From Bradyrhizobium sp. 1 (lineage in GTDB: Bacteria; Pseudomonadota; Alphaproteobacteria; Rhizobiales; Xanthobacteraceae), in contig NZ_JADPJH010000035.1 in NCBI RefSeq assembly GCF_023073315.1, forward strand, positions 22,034 through 84,439: 62,406 bases of DNA. The letters run 5' to 3'. Position numbers and translations under genes: made by a program. Shown piece after piece: positions 15,832-23,728 of this stretch (position 1 is its first letter; the number at the start of each line of letters is the position of its first letter). The notes beneath the pieces are model-generated. The model did no database searches and was not told the origin of the DNA. It was given only the letters and a program-made list of their open reading frames with translations.

Positions 15832-16920
15832 ATGCGCATCCTGGTCGCGACCGACGCCTGGCACCCGCAAGTCAACGGTGTGGTTCGGACGCTGACCAAG
15901 CTTGCTGATGCCGCGGAGGCGCTTAATGTTGAAGGTCTTGATGTTCAAGGTCTTGATGTTCAAGGTCTTGGCGCCGAATTCACGTTCCTGACGCCGCAAT
16001 CGTTCCGCACCTTCGCGATGCCCAGCTATCGCGATGTGCGGCTCGCCATGCCGCGCCCGGCGCGAATTGCAAAACTGATCGAGGAAGCGCAGCCGGACAG
16101 CATCCATATCGCGACGGAAGGGCCGATCGGCCTGATGGTCCGCCGCTATTGCCGCCAGCGCAAGCTGCCGTTCACGAGCAGCTTCCACACCCGCTTTCCC
16201 GAATATGTCCGTGCCCGGATGCCGGTTCCGGAATCTCTGATCTGGCGGGCACTGCGCCGTTTCCACAGTCCCAGCCGTGCGGTGATGGCGGCGACGCCTG
16301 CGCTCGCGCGGGAATTGACCGAGCGCGGCTTCGATAATGTGGTGCTGTGGCCGCGCGGCGTCGAGACAAAACTGTTCCATCCCCGCGCGATCGACCTCTG
16401 CTTGCCGGCGCCGGTGTTCCTGTCGGTCGGCCGCGTCGCGGTGGAGAAGAATCTCGAGGCCTTCCTCGACCTCGATCTGCCCGGCACCAAGGTGATTGTC
16501 GGCGACGGCCCGGCGCGTGCCTCGCTTGAAGAGGCCTATCCCGACGCGATCTTCCTCGGCGAGAAGCACGGCGAGGCGCTGGCGGAAATCTATGCGGCTG
16601 CCGACGTGTTCGTATTCCCAAGCAAGACCGACACGTTCGGACTGGTCCTGCTGGAGGCGCTCGCAAGCGGCCTGCCGGTTGCAGCCTTCCCAGTGAAGGG
16701 CCCCCGCGACGTGATCGGCGATGCGCCCGTCGGCGCGCTCGATCACGACCTGCGCAACGCCTGCTTCGCGGCGCTCGACGTCTCCCGGCAGGACTGTGTG
16801 GAGTTCGCCTCCAACTACACCTGGGAGGCCTCGGCGAGGGCCTTCATAGACAGCATTTTGGCGGTCGGCGCGGTGCTGCCGGGCCGAAGCGGCACGGAAC
16901 AGCCACGCTTCGTCGCCTGA
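15832..16920 (+). CDS. GT4-family glycosyltransferase (MgtA/alpha-mannosyltransferase-like)
   Basis: A 362-residue GT-B enzyme. The N-terminal MRILVATDAWHPQVNGVVRT is the typical acceptor-domain opening; the donor-site motif near the C-terminus is VFVFPSKTDTFGLVLLEALA. It probably glycosylates a lipid or polysaccharide precursor at the membrane. It is co-transcribed with the phosphoesterase gene 13 bases upstream. Oddity: three copies of an in-frame 15-bp unit (15932-15970) insert a GLDVQ repeat after the first helix, a stretch other family members lack (inference from family pattern). Confidence 0.88.
   Translation: MRILVATDAWHPQVNGVVRTLTKLADAAEALNVEGLDVQGLDVQGLGAEFTFLTPQSFRTFAMPSYRDVRLAMPRPARIAKLIEEAQPDSIHIATEGPIGLMVRRYCRQRKLPFTSSFHTRFPEYVRARMPVPESLIWRALRRFHSPSRAVMAATPALARELTERGFDNVVLWPRGVETKLFHPRAIDLCLPAPVFLSVGRVAVEKNLEAFLDLDLPGTKVIVGDGPARASLEEAYPDAIFLGEKHGEALAEIYAAADVFVFPSKTDTFGLVLLEALASGLPVAAFPVKGPRDVIGDAPVGALDHDLRNACFAALDVSRQDCVEFASNYTWEASARAFIDSILAVGAVLPGRSGTEQPRFVA
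15932..15970 (+). repeat. in-frame 15-bp tandem repeat inside the GT4 gene
   Basis: Unit AAGGTCTTGATGTTC occurs twice in full (15932-15946, 15947-15961), followed by a third copy of nine bases. It encodes GLDVQ repeats. Fifteen bases is five codons, so copy-number change keeps the frame. Confidence 0.9.
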
Positions 16921-16983
16921 GGCGACGAAATCCTCGCGCGGAGGTGTCTTGCCCGGGCCTGATCGGCCACGGTAAGGTCAGAC

Positions 16984-17967
16984 ATGACCGAACAGCTCCT
17001 CCCGATCGGCCCTGCCGATATCGATGCCGCAGCGCGCGTGCTCGCGCCCTACGCCGTCCGCACCCCGCTGTTGTCCTTTCCCGTGCTCAACGAGCGCGTC
17101 GGTGCCAAAGTGTTCCTGAAGCCGGAGATGCTCCAGCGCACCGGCTCCTTCAAATTCCGCGGCGCCTTCAACAAGGTGTTCTCGATCCCGCAGGACAAGC
17201 GCGTCGGCGGCGTCGTCGCGTTCTCGTCCGGCAACCATGCGCAAGGTGTGGCGGCGGCGGCAAAAATCCTCGACATGCAGGCGACCATCGTGATGCCCGC
17301 GGACGCGCCGCTCTCGAAGCGCGAGCGCACCAGATCCTATGGCGCCGAGGTCGTGCTGTACGACCGCTACAACGACGATCGCGAGGCGATCTCGCGCGGC
17401 ATCGCCGAGAAGCGCGGCGCGACGCTGGTCAGGCCCTATGACGATCCCTTCGTGATCGCGGGCCAGGGCACCGCCGGGCGCGAGATTGCCGAGGACATGG
17501 CAAGGCTGGGCCTTAGCCCCGACATCGTGGTGGCGCCGGCCTCCGGCGGCGGCCTGATCGCGGGCGTTGCAACCGCCGTGAAGGCGCGCTATCCGCTGGC
17601 CGAGATCGTGGTGGCCGAGCCCGAGGCGTTTGACGATCACAGCCTTTCGCTGACTGCGGGTCACCGCGAGCCGCATGCGCCCGCGGGCCGCACCATCTGC
17701 GACGCACTGATGGCGCTGATCCCCGGCGAGATGACCTTTGCGATCAACAGCAAGCTGCTGGCGCGCGGCGTGACCGCATCGGACAAGGAAGTCGGCGCGG
17801 CGGTTTCGTTCGCCTATCACGAGCTCAAGCTCGTGGTAGAGCCCGGCGGTGCCGTCGGCCTCGCCGCGTTGCTCGCGGGGCGTCTCAACGTCGCCGGCAA
17901 GAACGTGGTGATCGTGCTCTCCGGCGGCAATGTCGATGCCGATTTGTTTGCCGAGCTGGTGGCCTGA
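16984..17967 (+). CDS. threonine/serine dehydratase-like PLP enzyme (fold type II)
   Basis: A 327-residue cytosolic enzyme. The PLP lysine is Lys57 in GSFKFRGA; the substrate/cofactor loop is SSGNHAQGVA, the phosphate-binding glycine loop is APASGGGLIAG, and the C-terminal SGGNVD is typical. It is shorter than biosynthetic IlvA and lacks the ACT regulatory domain, so it is more like catabolic threonine dehydratase, serine racemase or a hydroxyaspartate dehydratase. The substrate cannot be fixed from sequence. A strong terminator follows, shared with the convergent caspase gene. Confidence 0.88.
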   Translation: MTEQLLPIGPADIDAAARVLAPYAVRTPLLSFPVLNERVGAKVFLKPEMLQRTGSFKFRGAFNKVFSIPQDKRVGGVVAFSSGNHAQGVAAAAKILDMQATIVMPADAPLSKRERTRSYGAEVVLYDRYNDDREAISRGIAEKRGATLVRPYDDPFVIAGQGTAGREIAEDMARLGLSPDIVVAPASGGGLIAGVATAVKARYPLAEIVVAEPEAFDDHSLSLTAGHREPHAPAGRTICDALMALIPGEMTFAINSKLLARGVTASDKEVGAAVSFAYHELKLVVEPGGAVGLAALLAGRLNVAGKNVVIVLSGGNVDADLFAELVA

Positions 17968-17986
17968 TTCTCTAACCTTCTGACAT

Positions 17987-18024
17987 GAAGAAGGGGCAGA
18001 GCGTCGTCGCTCTGCCCCTTCTTT
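17987..18024. terminator. strong bidirectional terminator
   Basis: A perfect 13-bp stem AAGGGGCAGAGCG/CGCTCTGCCCCTT with TCGT loop. It extends outward by GAAG/CTTT, so T-runs flank it on both strands. It serves the dehydratase gene and the convergent caspase gene. Confidence 0.88.
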
Positions 18025-18043
18025 GTGTGCGCTTTTAGCGCGA

Positions 18044-19714
18044 TCAGTGCATGAAGCCGCGGTGGTTATTGCCGCCGCCGTTGCTCTGCGACTGGTTCAT
18101 CGACTGGCGGAAGTTGCTGTTGCCGTTGTTGATGATCCGGTTGGTGGTGTTGAACTGCGGGCGGGTGTTCTGCACCTGCACCTTGTTCACTGGGTTGTTG
18201 TTGATCTTCACGCCGTTGTTGACGCGGATCGGATTGTTCTGGGTCTGAACGACCGGCTTGGTATCAACCGTCGAGCCGCCCTTGCCGATATTCACCGGCA
18301 TGCTCACGATCTTGCCGGGCGTGCCGTTGCCGGCATTCTGGTTGTTGTTGGTCGCAGGCAAGGTCACGATCTTGCCGATGCCGCCATTGTTCGTCGTCGT
18401 GTTGGTCGGCGCAGGCAGGGTGACGATCTTTCCCGGGGACTGCGACGGCGTGCCGTTCATCTGCGATCCGCCATTACCCTGCTGCATCAGCGGCATGTAT
18501 TTGGGCTGGCCGAGATTGCCGATCTTGAAGGTCGGGTTGATGTTCTGCGGCGCCAGGAACTTGGTCGCCTGCATCAGGGGGATCTGCTTCGGCTGAGCCT
18601 CGAGCTTCAGCGCGACCTGCGCATAAGGCGTGTTGCCGTAGCTGTCGTAAAAACTCTTGTAGCCGAGCGGCGAGTTCGCCAGCACCGCCTTGTGCCAGGC
18701 CTGCGTGAGCTGCAGGTTATTGAGCAGCCAACGGACGTGATCGCACAAGGGGTCGTGCGGGTACATCTGGATGAACTCCTGATAGTACTCCGGCCGTGCC
18801 TCGGACACGACGTAGTCATAGGCCTGGCGCGTCGAACGGCTCGGCAAATTGGAGGCCATCTGCACGACAGGCGTATTCACCGGCGCGCGGTTGGCGGCCA
18901 CCGCTGTGTCGCCGAAGAAGGTGAAGTCCGACGTCAGCGAGGAGCTCTCCCACGGGATCTGCGCGCCGAGTGTGGTCTGGTTCACCTGAAGGCGCACGCG
19001 CTTGAACAGCTGCTCGATCGGCACGTTGGGTTCGCGCGCGACGTTCAGGAAGGCCTGCGTATAGGGGCTGTGGCCGCCCGTGCCGTCCTGCGCTTCGGCG
19101 CCCGGTGCGGTCGAGTAGCCGACGATCGAGCCGTTCGGCGCGTCGACGATGGCAAGGCCGCGGCCGGCGTCGTTGACGTTCGGAAACGGATTGTTGCGGC
19201 AGGCGTCGAGGATGACGATGCGCATGCGGCTCGGGATCGTCTCCAGCGTCGACATCACGTCGACGAGGCGGACCGAATTGTTGACGAGCTCGGTCTGGCT
19301 CGACACCTTGGCGTCGACCGGAACCAGATAGTTCTCGCCGGCGAGCTGCACGCCGTGACCGGCGTAGTAGACCATGGCCACCGTGTTCGGACCGCGCGCG
19401 GACACTTTTGCGGAAAAGTCCTGGACGACGCGGAGCATGTCGTTCTGGGTCAAATCGGTTGCGGCGACCACCTCGAAGCCGGCCGAATTCAGAAACTGCG
19501 CCATCGACTCCGCATCATTGTCGGGATTGGCGAGCTGCGGCGCGTTCTGGTAGTTCGAATTGCCGATCACCAGCGCCACGCGCTGCTCCGGGCCTTGCAG
19601 CGCGGTGGGGGCAGGCTGGACCGGGGCGACTTGCGCGGAAACGGGGCCGCAGGCGAAGCCGAACAGGCTTCCCACGAGGCTAGCCGTCATCAGGAAAGGC
19701 TTTAGGCGGAACAT
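18044..19714 (-). CDS. exported caspase-family (C14, orthocaspase) protein with Asn-rich tail
   Basis: A 556-residue protein starting with a signal peptide (MFRLKPFLMTASLVGSLFG..., cleavage near VSA/Q). The p20-like caspase domain follows, with the catalytic pair intact: His120 in YYAGHGVQL and Cys172 in LDACRNNP. From about residue 425 a low-complexity Asn/Gln/Thr-rich tail of roughly 130 residues contains three GKIV(T/S)(L/M)P motifs. Location is periplasmic or outside the cell. ATG at 19714 starts the signal peptide. It is divergent from the FucU-like gene across two palindromic sites. Protease target and role are unknown. Confidence 0.88.
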   Translation of the reverse strand: MFRLKPFLMTASLVGSLFGFACGPVSAQVAPVQPAPTALQGPEQRVALVIGNSNYQNAPQLANPDNDAESMAQFLNSAGFEVVAATDLTQNDMLRVVQDFSAKVSARGPNTVAMVYYAGHGVQLAGENYLVPVDAKVSSQTELVNNSVRLVDVMSTLETIPSRMRIVILDACRNNPFPNVNDAGRGLAIVDAPNGSIVGYSTAPGAEAQDGTGGHSPYTQAFLNVAREPNVPIEQLFKRVRLQVNQTTLGAQIPWESSSLTSDFTFFGDTAVAANRAPVNTPVVQMASNLPSRSTRQAYDYVVSEARPEYYQEFIQMYPHDPLCDHVRWLLNNLQLTQAWHKAVLANSPLGYKSFYDSYGNTPYAQVALKLEAQPKQIPLMQATKFLAPQNINPTFKIGNLGQPKYMPLMQQGNGGSQMNGTPSQSPGKIVTLPAPTNTTTNNGGIGKIVTLPATNNNQNAGNGTPGKIVSMPVNIGKGGSTVDTKPVVQTQNNPIRVNNGVKINNNPVNKVQVQNTRPQFNTTNRIINNGNSNFRQSMNQSQSNGGGNNHRGFMH

Positions 19715-19789
19715 GGCGTGCTCCTCTGGCACTGATCTCGGTGCGAGATTGGTTGCGGGGAAGCCTGACCGCGTTCGAGCCGGTGGTCC

Positions 19790-19830
19790 GTGATGACGAT
19801 CACCGTGCTAGTATGCGTGATCTGAATCAC
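19790..19830. promoter_or_regulatory. pair of CRP/FNR-type palindromes between caspase and FucU-like genes
   Basis: Two sites share GTGAT-N4-ATCAC: 19790-19803 (spacer GACG) and 19817-19830 (spacer CTGA), centres 27 bp apart. The pattern GTGA-N6-TCAC is that of CRP-family operators. The second lies 18 bp upstream of the FucU-like ATG. A TAGTAT -10-like hexamer (19809-19814) lies between them. Sites are seen directly; the cognate regulator is inference. Confidence 0.55.
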
Positions 19831-19848
19831 GCTGGAACCGGACGTCAC

Positions 19849-20292
19849 ATGCTGAAATCGATCGATCCGATCCTCACGCCCGATCTGCTCTGGCTGCTCG
19901 CCTCCATGGGCCATGGCGACGACCTCGTGTTCGTCGATGCCAATCATCCGGCCGCCCGCATCGCGCAGAGCACCACATCGCAGCGCCTGATCCAGCTGCC
20001 GGGCATGAGCATGGAAGCTGCCATTCGCGCCATCATGTCGGTCTATCCGCTCGATGATTTCGATCCCGATCCGGTGCGCGTGATGGCGCCGGTCGACGAT
20101 CCCGATCGCGTCCCCGACGTGCAACGCGCGGTGCTGTCGGAGATCGAGCGCTCGGTCGGCCGCGCCGTTGCTCCAGGAAAACTCTCGCGTCCGGATTTTT
20201 ATCGCGCGGCGGCGGCGGGCTTTGGCGTCGTGCAGGTCGGCGACAGCAGGGGCTATGGATGCTTCCTGATCAGGAAGGGCGTGATCAGCTAG
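19849..20292 (+). CDS. RbsD/FucU family sugar mutarotase
   Basis: A 147-residue cytosolic protein of the FucU branch. It opens MLKSIDPILTPDLLWLLASM and has the catalytic-site GHGDDLVFVDANHP. The C-terminal FGVVQVGDSRGYGCFLIRKG is also typical. The family interconverts anomers of L-fucose or D-ribose. ATG at 19849 is chosen from the family N-terminus. No fucose or ribose catabolic gene is nearby, so the physiological sugar is unclear. Confidence 0.9.
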   Translation: MLKSIDPILTPDLLWLLASMGHGDDLVFVDANHPAARIAQSTTSQRLIQLPGMSMEAAIRAIMSVYPLDDFDPDPVRVMAPVDDPDRVPDVQRAVLSEIERSVGRAVAPGKLSRPDFYRAAAAGFGVVQVGDSRGYGCFLIRKGVIS

Positions 20293-20393
20293 GTGACGTC
20301 GTCGGCTCGGAAGGCCAGCCGATGCGAAGCGGCGAAAAGTCTCGCACCCGAATTTGAATGGCCATCTCGCGATCGACTGTCTATGGTCGATCC

Positions 20394-20753
20394 ATGTCGC
20401 GCCTAATGTGTCTATCCGTTGCTGTCATCCTGTCGCTGCTGCCCGCTATCGCGTCCGCTGCGTCAACTCAAAAACGCCCCAAGCAGGCATGGCATGGCTA
20501 CGGCTTCCTGCCGGGCTATCGTCAGCCGCTGAGCAACAGCGTTCCGCTCTACAAGCAGAAAGAGGCGATGCGGCGCATGTCGCGCAGCGACCGCCGCCAC
20601 TGGTACATCGACCCGGTTCCGCAATATTACGGCTGGGATGGCGAGTGGCGCTATTTCGGCCGGCCCGGCTTCGGCGGCGGCCGCTACAATGGCGGCAGTT
20701 TTGGGCCGTGCTGGACGCGGACGCCGATCGGCGCGGTTTGGAATTGTGGTTGA
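20394..20753 (+). CDS. small exported protein of unknown function
   Basis: A 119-residue protein with a signal peptide (MSRLMCLSVAVILSLLPAIASA). The mature part is basic at first and then Gly/Tyr/Trp-rich (YYGWDGEWRYFGRPGFGGG), with two Cys near the C-terminus (GPCWTR and the final NCG). No domain is recognised. ATG at 20394 starts the signal peptide; an upstream ATG at 20358 is possible. Confidence 0.7.
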   Translation: MSRLMCLSVAVILSLLPAIASAASTQKRPKQAWHGYGFLPGYRQPLSNSVPLYKQKEAMRRMSRSDRRHWYIDPVPQYYGWDGEWRYFGRPGFGGGRYNGGSFGPCWTRTPIGAVWNCG

Positions 20754-20810
20754 GCAGGCGATTGCGCTGAACTCGCAACGACGAGCCCAAGCAGCGAATA
20801 CTTGTTTGCC

Positions 20811-20937
20811 CCGTCATCCTGAGGTGCTCGCCCCTTCGGCGAGAAGGGCGACGGCCCGGCTGCATCGGGGCCGTTGATCCTTCGAGGCTCTTAGCGCAAT
20901 GCTAATGCACTGCGCAGTTCGCGCCTCAGGATGACGG
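20811..20937. repeat. 127-bp intergenic repeat with 14-bp terminal inverted arms
   Basis: Perfect outer arms CCGTCATCCTGAGG (20811-20824) and CCTCAGGATGACGG (20924-20937), with further internal partial palindromes. From memory this is a common dispersed intergenic element in Bradyrhizobium. It lies between the small exported protein gene and the end of the acyltransferase gene. Confidence 0.75.
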
Positions 20938-20948
20938 TGGTGTGTGCC

Positions 20949-22190
20949 TCATTCTCCTCTCGCGCCCCGGACCCAGCGCAGCGTCTCTTCGACCGGTTCA
21001 GGAGCCGGGATCGCGGACTGCGCCTTTTTCCGGGCAAATGCTCGAGCCAGCTTCATAGTCGGAGCCTCGACGGCCAGATGAAGCATGAAAGCGGCCGCGG
21101 TGCTTGCAGCAAAAGCGATTGCGATATCGATGAAGATGGGCAGTGGCGTCGCGTGCAGGAGGGAAAGGACCAGGTACCCGGTTGCCAGATGCACGACATA
21201 GAGCGGATAGCTGATCCTGGCGTAAAAGTCGGCGAGGCGGTTGCGGGATTCGAACTTCTCGGAAAACTTCATCGCGAGGGCAAAGATCGCCAACGCGGCT
21301 GCATAGCTCCAGATGCGCCCTATCCATTGGATGGAAATGCCTCGATACTCGCTGACAATCCAAGTCAATGCGAACAGCGCGAAGATGGCCCCAGCGCGGT
21401 GCGTGAGTTCACGCCTCGAGGAGGCGCCGATCCAGTATTCGAAGAATGATGATCCAATCAGGATGAAGCAGACAAACTGAGCGTCCGAAAGGAGCTGACG
21501 CGCGGCAACGCCTGAGGAGGAGGGAAGGACCAGAGACAGCACGAGCGTGGCGGCTCCAATGCCAAGGCCGATGCCTGTCACAGGCAGGCTGGCGCCGTTG
21601 CGCCGGATCGACATGGCGATGAATGCGACGAGGTAGAACTTGATCTCGACTTCCAGGGTCCAGATGATTGGATCGATATAGGCGGTGTTAAATACCTGCC
21701 GAACCCCGGGGAAGGTATGCGCCACCATCTGCGCTGCGGAGTACGGTAGGCCTCTGCCGTAAATCCAGCCTGCGATCGCATGTGCCGTCAGCACAACCAT
21801 GAAGCCTACGGCGTAGGTCGGATATATACGCAGAGCTCGGTTCAGCAGGAATTGCGATGGTCGATAGCTCCGAACGGAGTTGGCGATGACAAATCCGCTG
21901 AGGAGAAAGAAGAGACCAACTCCGAACGCTCCCCAGTCTATGTTGGGGACGAACGGACGCGGCAGTTGAACGGGAAACTGGTAAAGGAAAGGGAGCCAAA
22001 AGGTCTTGACCGGCGGCACATCGGGCAGGTTGCCCCATATTTTCGGCGGCCACCCGAAGATCCAGAACATTGCATAGTGGTAGAATACGACCGAGACGGC
22101 CGCGATACCTCTCAGCTTGTTGGCGAATTCAATTCGTGGGCCTGTATGCTCGGAGCGAGGCTGAAGCGGCGGCGTTTCGTTTGAGTCCAT
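20949..22190 (-). CDS. acyltransferase 3 (OafA/YrhL) family membrane protein
   Basis: A 413-residue integral membrane enzyme with about ten hydrophobic helices. The family opening is IEFANKLRGIAAVSVVFYHY (residues about 21-40), including the active-site-region His in FYHY; the RIYPTYAVG block follows. Members O-acetylate or otherwise acylate surface polysaccharides and lipids. ATG at 22190 is used. Base composition looks slightly lower in GC than its neighbours by eye, which could mean more recent acquisition. Substrate unknown. Confidence 0.9.
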   Translation of the reverse strand: MDSNETPPLQPRSEHTGPRIEFANKLRGIAAVSVVFYHYAMFWIFGWPPKIWGNLPDVPPVKTFWLPFLYQFPVQLPRPFVPNIDWGAFGVGLFFLLSGFVIANSVRSYRPSQFLLNRALRIYPTYAVGFMVVLTAHAIAGWIYGRGLPYSAAQMVAHTFPGVRQVFNTAYIDPIIWTLEVEIKFYLVAFIAMSIRRNGASLPVTGIGLGIGAATLVLSLVLPSSSGVAARQLLSDAQFVCFILIGSSFFEYWIGASSRRELTHRAGAIFALFALTWIVSEYRGISIQWIGRIWSYAAALAIFALAMKFSEKFESRNRLADFYARISYPLYVVHLATGYLVLSLLHATPLPIFIDIAIAFAASTAAAFMLHLAVEAPTMKLARAFARKKAQSAIPAPEPVEETLRWVRGARGE

Positions 22191-22291
22191 GGCCGCGACA
22201 CTATAGCAGGAGCGTATGCCCGTCTCCGCCAATTTCCGCGGACTATGCTGTCGGGAGGGCGCTACCGGAGCGGGCTTGGCGCAGCATGCCC

Positions 22292-23653
22292 CTACGAGAA
22301 GAACGCGATCTTCTCGGCTTGCGTCATGCGGCGGATCGGTGCGAGGGCGTCGTTGGCGGCGGCGCGGGGCTTTTGCAGGATGCCGCTGGCGAGGATGGTT
22401 GCGCCGAGCGATTGCTCGGGCAGGGACGCTGACAAGGGGGACGGCATCGGGAGCGTCGCGCTCGGGCTCGCGGCGAATATCGCGTTGGCGGCGACGGCCT
22501 GCTGCGGTTGCTCCATCACCTCGGCGGCGGCTTCTGCAATCGCGTTGGTGAGACGCGCTAGCGATTCCATCGCGATCGGCGCTTCCTCGGCAGGCTCTTC
22601 CATGATCGGTGCGACGGCGGGCGCCGGTGCGACCGGTTCCGGAAGCTCGGCGGCAATCGGCGCTGCGACCTCGATCGGCTCTGGAACTGGCGCTTCCATC
22701 TCGACCGGTTCGACGATCGCGTCGAACTCCGGATCGGGCGCGGCCATCTCCAGCGCGATGGCATCGAGGATGGCTTCGTCCTCGGCTTCCGCGGCGGCAT
22801 CGAGCGAGAACTCGTCGGTCACCTCCGCGAAGGAGGCGGGCTCGACGATCTCCTCTTCGTGCGCGACGTGGTTGCCGGCGACGATCTCCGGCTCGATGGC
22901 GACGTCCATCGGTTCTTCGGCCATTGCGAGCGCTTCGACGCTGCTGGACGCTTCAATTGCTGCTTCGGGCTCGATAGCCTCCGCGATCTCTTGCGGCGCC
23001 TCGGTAAAAGCCACGGGTGCTTCGCTGACTACCGCCGCAGGCTCCGCCACGGATGACGGTGCTTCCTGTACCGCGGCCGGCGCGGGACTGGCTGCCGCTT
23101 GCGGCGCTGTGTCGCCCTCAGCATCGAGCTGCCCGACCCGATCCCTGAGCAGATCGAATGCGGCCTTGAGCTCGACGCGGGGGTCGAGGGTCGAAATCTG
23201 TCCGCAGGCCGCCTCGATCGAGGCAAGCTGCGAATCAATGAGGTCGCAGATTCGTCCGTCGGCGCCGATCTCGCGCCAGCGCCAGGAGATCTCCTTGATG
23301 ATGCGGATGCCGCGCGGGATCGCCGCGAGGCTGGCCTCCATCGCCGCGGGATCGACGGCCGAGATCGCGATGGTCTCGGCTTCGCGAATCGCGCGGCGGA
23401 TCTCGATCAGTGCTTCGGGCAGGCGGTCCTCGACGACAGGTTGTCGCTGTGCCGCAAGGGTTTCTTCGATTTTCGCGACCGCGTCGAGCACCATGCTGGT
23501 GTCGGCATTGCGGTTGCGCTTGGCATATTCGCCGAGGAACCAGCGGCCGCGCGCGGTCTCCATGAAGGCTTCGCTGATCGCGTCGTAATCCTGCTCGTTC
23601 GGCTCGGCCGCGCGGGCAGACATGGGCGAGAGGGCGAATGCTTCGTTGGCCAT
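22292..23653 (-). CDS. acidic Ala/Glu/Pro-rich protein, unknown function
   Basis: A 453-residue protein in three parts. A helical N-terminal domain (about residues 1-180) includes GRWFLGEYAKRNRNADTSMV. A long acidic stretch rich in Ala, Glu and Pro (about 190-400) is probably disordered. A short conserved-looking C-terminal end reads ANDALAPIRRMTQAEKIAF. There is no signal peptide or membrane segment. ATG at 23653 has the N-terminus MANEAFALSPMSARAA. It is divergent from the MFS gene; a CGTTAC-T-GTAACG palindrome (23681-23693) lies between them. The general pattern suggests a cytosolic scaffold or sensor-associated protein; this is inference. Confidence 0.75.
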   Translation of the reverse strand: MANEAFALSPMSARAAEPNEQDYDAISEAFMETARGRWFLGEYAKRNRNADTSMVLDAVAKIEETLAAQRQPVVEDRLPEALIEIRRAIREAETIAISAVDPAAMEASLAAIPRGIRIIKEISWRWREIGADGRICDLIDSQLASIEAACGQISTLDPRVELKAAFDLLRDRVGQLDAEGDTAPQAAASPAPAAVQEAPSSVAEPAAVVSEAPVAFTEAPQEIAEAIEPEAAIEASSSVEALAMAEEPMDVAIEPEIVAGNHVAHEEEIVEPASFAEVTDEFSLDAAAEAEDEAILDAIALEMAAPDPEFDAIVEPVEMEAPVPEPIEVAAPIAAELPEPVAPAPAVAPIMEEPAEEAPIAMESLARLTNAIAEAAAEVMEQPQQAVAANAIFAASPSATLPMPSPLSASLPEQSLGATILASGILQKPRAAANDALAPIRRMTQAEKIAFFS

Positions 23654-23680
23654 GACAATCTCGTCGCGCAAATCAGTACG

Positions 23681-23693
23681 CGTTACTGTAACG
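23681..23693. promoter_or_regulatory. 13-bp palindrome in the divergent promoter region
   Basis: CGTTAC-T-GTAACG, perfect, in the 75-bp gap between the acidic-protein gene and the MFS gene. A candidate operator; no regulator is known. Confidence 0.35.
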
Positions 23694-23728
23694 ATCACCA
23701 CGATATCGACCGAATCGCAATTGGTTTG

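Noticed and set aside
18023..19705. 560-codon open frame opposite the orthocaspase gene
   Set aside because: It mirrors the caspase gene, lacks a family match and has antisense-like composition (rich in Arg, His, Val, Asp). The opposite strand has signal peptide and catalytic motifs.
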